Part shown: positions 61,717 through 64,000 of the stretch, one piece after another
Position numbering within the stretch: position 1 is the stretch's first letter
Layout: each line of letters starts with the position of its first letter
Source of the DNA: Spraguea lophii
Taxonomy: Eukaryota > Microsporidia > Spragueidae
DNA length: 64,000 bases
Direction of reading: 5' to 3'
Assembly (NCBI GenBank): GCA_001887945.1
Contig: LDOQ01000225.1
Location: 1 to 64,000 of the forward strand
Position numbers and translations under genes: made by a program
Notes under the pieces: model-generated
The model's input: only the letters and a program-made list of their open reading frames with translations
Databases searched by the model: none
Told to the model about the DNA's origin: nothing

Positions 61717-62449
61717 AATGAGAAATATAAACGGATTTTACCAATTGTTAGTATTTGTATATAATTTACCTTTTGTTATCTATTAAAAAATAAAAAAACT
61801 GAATTTGTTGCTGAATCATTAGAAAATTTATTTTATTTAAATGGATCACCACAAATAATACGAAATGATAATGGCTTAGAATTTAAAAATCAACATATGA
61901 AGGAATTATATAAAAACTAAAAATTTCTGCACATATTTGGCAAATTAAGACATCCCCAATCACAAAAACAGGTTGGTGTTAATCAAACATTAACAAGAAT
62001 GGTAAATAAAAAAACATTGAAAGATAATAAAAATAATTGGTTTAAATATATTTCTAAAATTACATTTAATTATAACATAATTATTCATTCTGTAACATTA
62101 AAGAACCTGTTTGGAGTATTTTATAACAGACAAACAGAAAATAATATAATAACACAATGTAATGACGAAAACACAGAATCGTGTTCTAGCGAATTTCTTT
62201 TGTGAGAAACGAAATATATTAAACAAATAGATAGAAATTATAATCCACTAATATCACCATATGAAATAAAAATAGGAAATAAAATTTTAATATTAACAAA
62301 AATACCAAACAATAAAAATTAGACGTTTTTTATGAAGATGATATATATGAGTAAATAATTTTTTTGCAAACAGTTTTATTAAAATAAAAAATACTAAATC
62401 TCAAGAAGTTAAAAAGGTTCTAATGGATAGGGCAAAAATTGTTAAATAA
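61717..62449 (+). pseudogene. Retrotransposon integrase remnant (Ty3/gypsy-like)
   Basis: The plus-strand reading follows an rve integrase core: RILPIVSICI, stop, FTFCYLLKNKKTEFVAESLE, then QIIRNDNGLEFKNQHMKELY, HPQSQKQVGVNQTL, and a C-terminal part (KIGNKILI ... SQEVKKVLMDRAKIVK). At least four stops or shifts. The first catalytic Asp reads Ser and the Glu of QVE reads Gly; only the DNG Asp survives. No LTRs were found. Lies between the two units of the segmental duplication. Confidence 0.75.
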
Positions 62450-62474
62450 AATGCATTTCATATCTCGTAAAAAA

Positions 62475-62521
62475 TGGTTATACGTGGATTCGAACACGGC
62501 CGCGCGCTATGTGCGCGATGT
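62475..62521 (-). tRNA. 3' half of a tRNA-Met(CAT)-like gene, fragment
   Basis: Minus strand: a 4-5 bp stem around CACATAG (CAT in the anticodon place), GGCC, GTGTTCGAATCCACG (T-arm with one G missing), TATAACC acceptor strand and A73. No matching D-arm or GGTTATA acceptor strand is found on the 5' side. A pseudo-tRNA fragment, not a functional tRNA. Confidence 0.4.
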
Positions 62522-62539
62522 ATATTTTTTGTAATATAT

Positions 62540-64000
62540 CAATGTCGATAAATAAATAGCCATACATTAAAAATATTATGATTTTTCATATTCAGAATAT
62601 TATTATTCTTTACATATATTGATTTACTAAAAATTTTAAATTATTTATATTGATTTGATTATTATAACTGTAACGATATTATATTGCACCAATCGTCGAA
62701 TTGGTAAAATATTGTTAATTAAAGTTATTGATTTAAAACAATTTAAAGATAAATTTTAAATAGGATAAACTAATGGTTGAATAATTAAAAATATTTATAT
62801 AATATTAATAAGCAATAATGAGTGAAAAGGGGAATAGAAGAAAAAATAAACGTTGTTATAAACTATCTGGATATAATAACAATATTATGAACTCAGTTTT
62901 ATCAACTTATAATCCTAATTTAGTTAAAACAAATTTAATCTTGTATTTTAAATTGAGATTATAATTCTCGAATAATTTTTTTTTGATTTATATTAAAACT
63001 TATTATTTTATTTTTATTTTTCATAAGACAAAGATTATTTCGTATCCTAAATCTTTGATAAAAAAATTAGAAAAATAGATCAATGAAAGAATAATAAGAC
63101 CAACAACAATGTATATTTTATTTCTTATAGAAAGTTTAATTATTATCTCATAAAATGTTTGTAAAACTTTATATTCACTAAAATTCGATTAATTTATATC
63201 TAAAATTCGATTAAAATGCCATTTAATTTGAAGATTTCAAAACATGCATCATGTACAAATTATTAATATTTTATAACATAACACAATACAAAATAAATAA
63301 TAGAATTCGATGTATTAATATTACAGATAATTATGAATAATAACTTGTTATAAACTTTTATAAATAATTTTATAAATAATTTTTTTTATTTTTAACAAAC
63401 TAATATTTCCAATTCATGCTGCAATAAAGTTTTTTGGAAAACAGACAAAGATGCAATAGCGGTCACCAAATCAAACATCTCCTTTCTACTTGACGTAACA
63501 ATATTTTTTACTTTATAATATTTAAATAAATGATACTTTTGCTTACCTGCTTGACTTGCTACACATTTTTCAATATATACTACTTTTAAAGTAGCTTTGA
63601 CGTATATATTAGCTAAATCCAACCTAGTAATATATGAAAAAAGATATTCATGTCTTTTATCCTCGATATTATGATGTTTTAAGTGATTAATAGCATCTGT
63701 AACATTAGATATATCTTTACTGTTAATAGCATTATTAAAAGCATACCATGATAACTTAAGTTCATATGTTATATATCGATATATGATACTGAAGTAATGT
63801 AACAGAATAGTAAACAATAATTCATATTTTTCTTCTTTTAAACAACTTATACAAACTATCACTACTCTTCTAAGAATCGCAACTATTTTTTCTGATGCTC
63901 GAACTTTATTATTTATTGAACCACTATAAAATTCTTTTAAAATATTATTATTAACAAATAGACTACTAAGAACATCTATTTTAGAATGAACAGTATATTC
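62540..64000. repeat. Segmental duplication, unit 2 (continues past window)
   Basis: Second copy of 59190-61258, offset by about 3.3-3.4 kb. It keeps TATTGCACCAATCGTC and AATTGGTAAAATATT, the 108-bp identical block, and the 3' part of the secreted gene. Its small plus-strand frame is broken. Confidence 0.85.
63392..64000 (-). CDS. Secreted protein paralogue, 5' end outside window
   Basis: 203 codons, open in one frame to the window edge (EYTVHSKIDVLSSLF at the edge, ending QHELEILVC). Aligned throughout with residues about 196-398 of the 60062-61258 protein (SGSINNKV, RASEKIVAILRRV, ISCLKEEKYELLFTILLHYF). The GTG at 63862 is internal and is not the start. No stop or shift in the visible part, so both members of the pair seem to be kept under selection. 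Confidence 0.8.
   Translation of the reverse strand, partial: EYTVHSKIDVLSSLFVNNNILKEFYSGSINNKVRASEKIVAILRRVVIVCISCLKEEKYELLFTILLHYFSIIYRYITYELKLSWYAFNNAINSKDISNVTDAINHLKHHNIEDKRHEYLFSYITRLDLANIYVKATLKVVYIEKCVASQAGKQKYHLFKYYKVKNIVTSSRKEMFDLVTAIASLSVFQKTLLQHELEILVC

Noticed and set aside
61999..62205. 68-codon plus frame as a gene of its own
   Set aside because: It is an internal piece of the integrase remnant.
1..64000. CRISPR array, bacterial operons or rRNA
   Set aside because: No spaced identical repeats, no bacterial gene order, and no rRNA-like GC-rich block; the content is eukaryotic.

Overview
The window looks like nuclear DNA of a microsporidian: extremely AT-rich, compact, short proteins, almost no introns, eukaryotic housekeeping genes (TFIIB, SAR1, RPL19, RPS1/eS1, 26S proteasome RPN1 and PRE4, DPH1, SEC53-type phosphomannomutase, a DASH subunit). 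Most convincing genes carry a CCC-type signal immediately before the ATG (for example ACCCATG, CCCCTATG, ACCCCAATG), which is characteristic of microsporidia. A Nosema/Vairimorpha-like species is plausible from composition, secreted LRR proteins and mobile DNA, but the sequence alone does not settle the genus.

Layout. 0-8.3 kb: a secreted leucine-rich-repeat protein, a broken RING-H2 gene, a full-length SINE-like element and a decayed Merlin transposase. 8.6-16 kb: housekeeping block (DAD4-like, TFIIB, ERV2-like oxidase, RPL19, a membrane-anchored pseudokinase, SAR1). 16.2-28.4 kb: mainly small secreted proteins of unknown function with a cyclin, a putative RRM/UHM protein and asparagine-rich proteins encoded by AAT tracts. 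28.9-41.5 kb: PTH2, DPH1, a secreted HSP20-like protein, a gene with a candidate 46-base intron, RPN1, a domesticated Mutator-type transposase and a SWD2-like WD protein. 42.9-50.1 kb: two pairs of zinc-ribbon paralogues in inverted orientation, interleaved with SINEs and two short proteins carrying PP1-docking motifs (YPI1 and an RVSW protein). 50.8-54.9 kb: PMM, RPS1, a shrunken thioredoxin-reductase-like protein and PRE4. 55-64 kb: accessory, probably fast-evolving region with secreted basic proteins, a duplicated segment, and wrecks of Merlin and retrovirus-like integrase genes.

The most interesting content is a tRNA-derived, SINE-like repeat family of about 480 bp (12 recognisable copies, young to very old). 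Two copies have exact 14-bp target-site duplications and a poly-A tail, and one of these is 5'-truncated, which is the signature of target-primed reverse transcription. Two near-intact copies in opposite orientation sit exactly at the two boundaries of an apparent inversion (about 43.4-49.1 kb); undoing that inversion puts both zinc-ribbon pairs back into head-to-tail tandem order. Other points of note are a two-member secreted family sharing an HNPCFDPNN motif, a domesticated MULE, a secretory-pathway pseudokinase, and a TATACACCCATG start signal shared by three genes. All function calls rest on motif recognition by eye; no database search was run.
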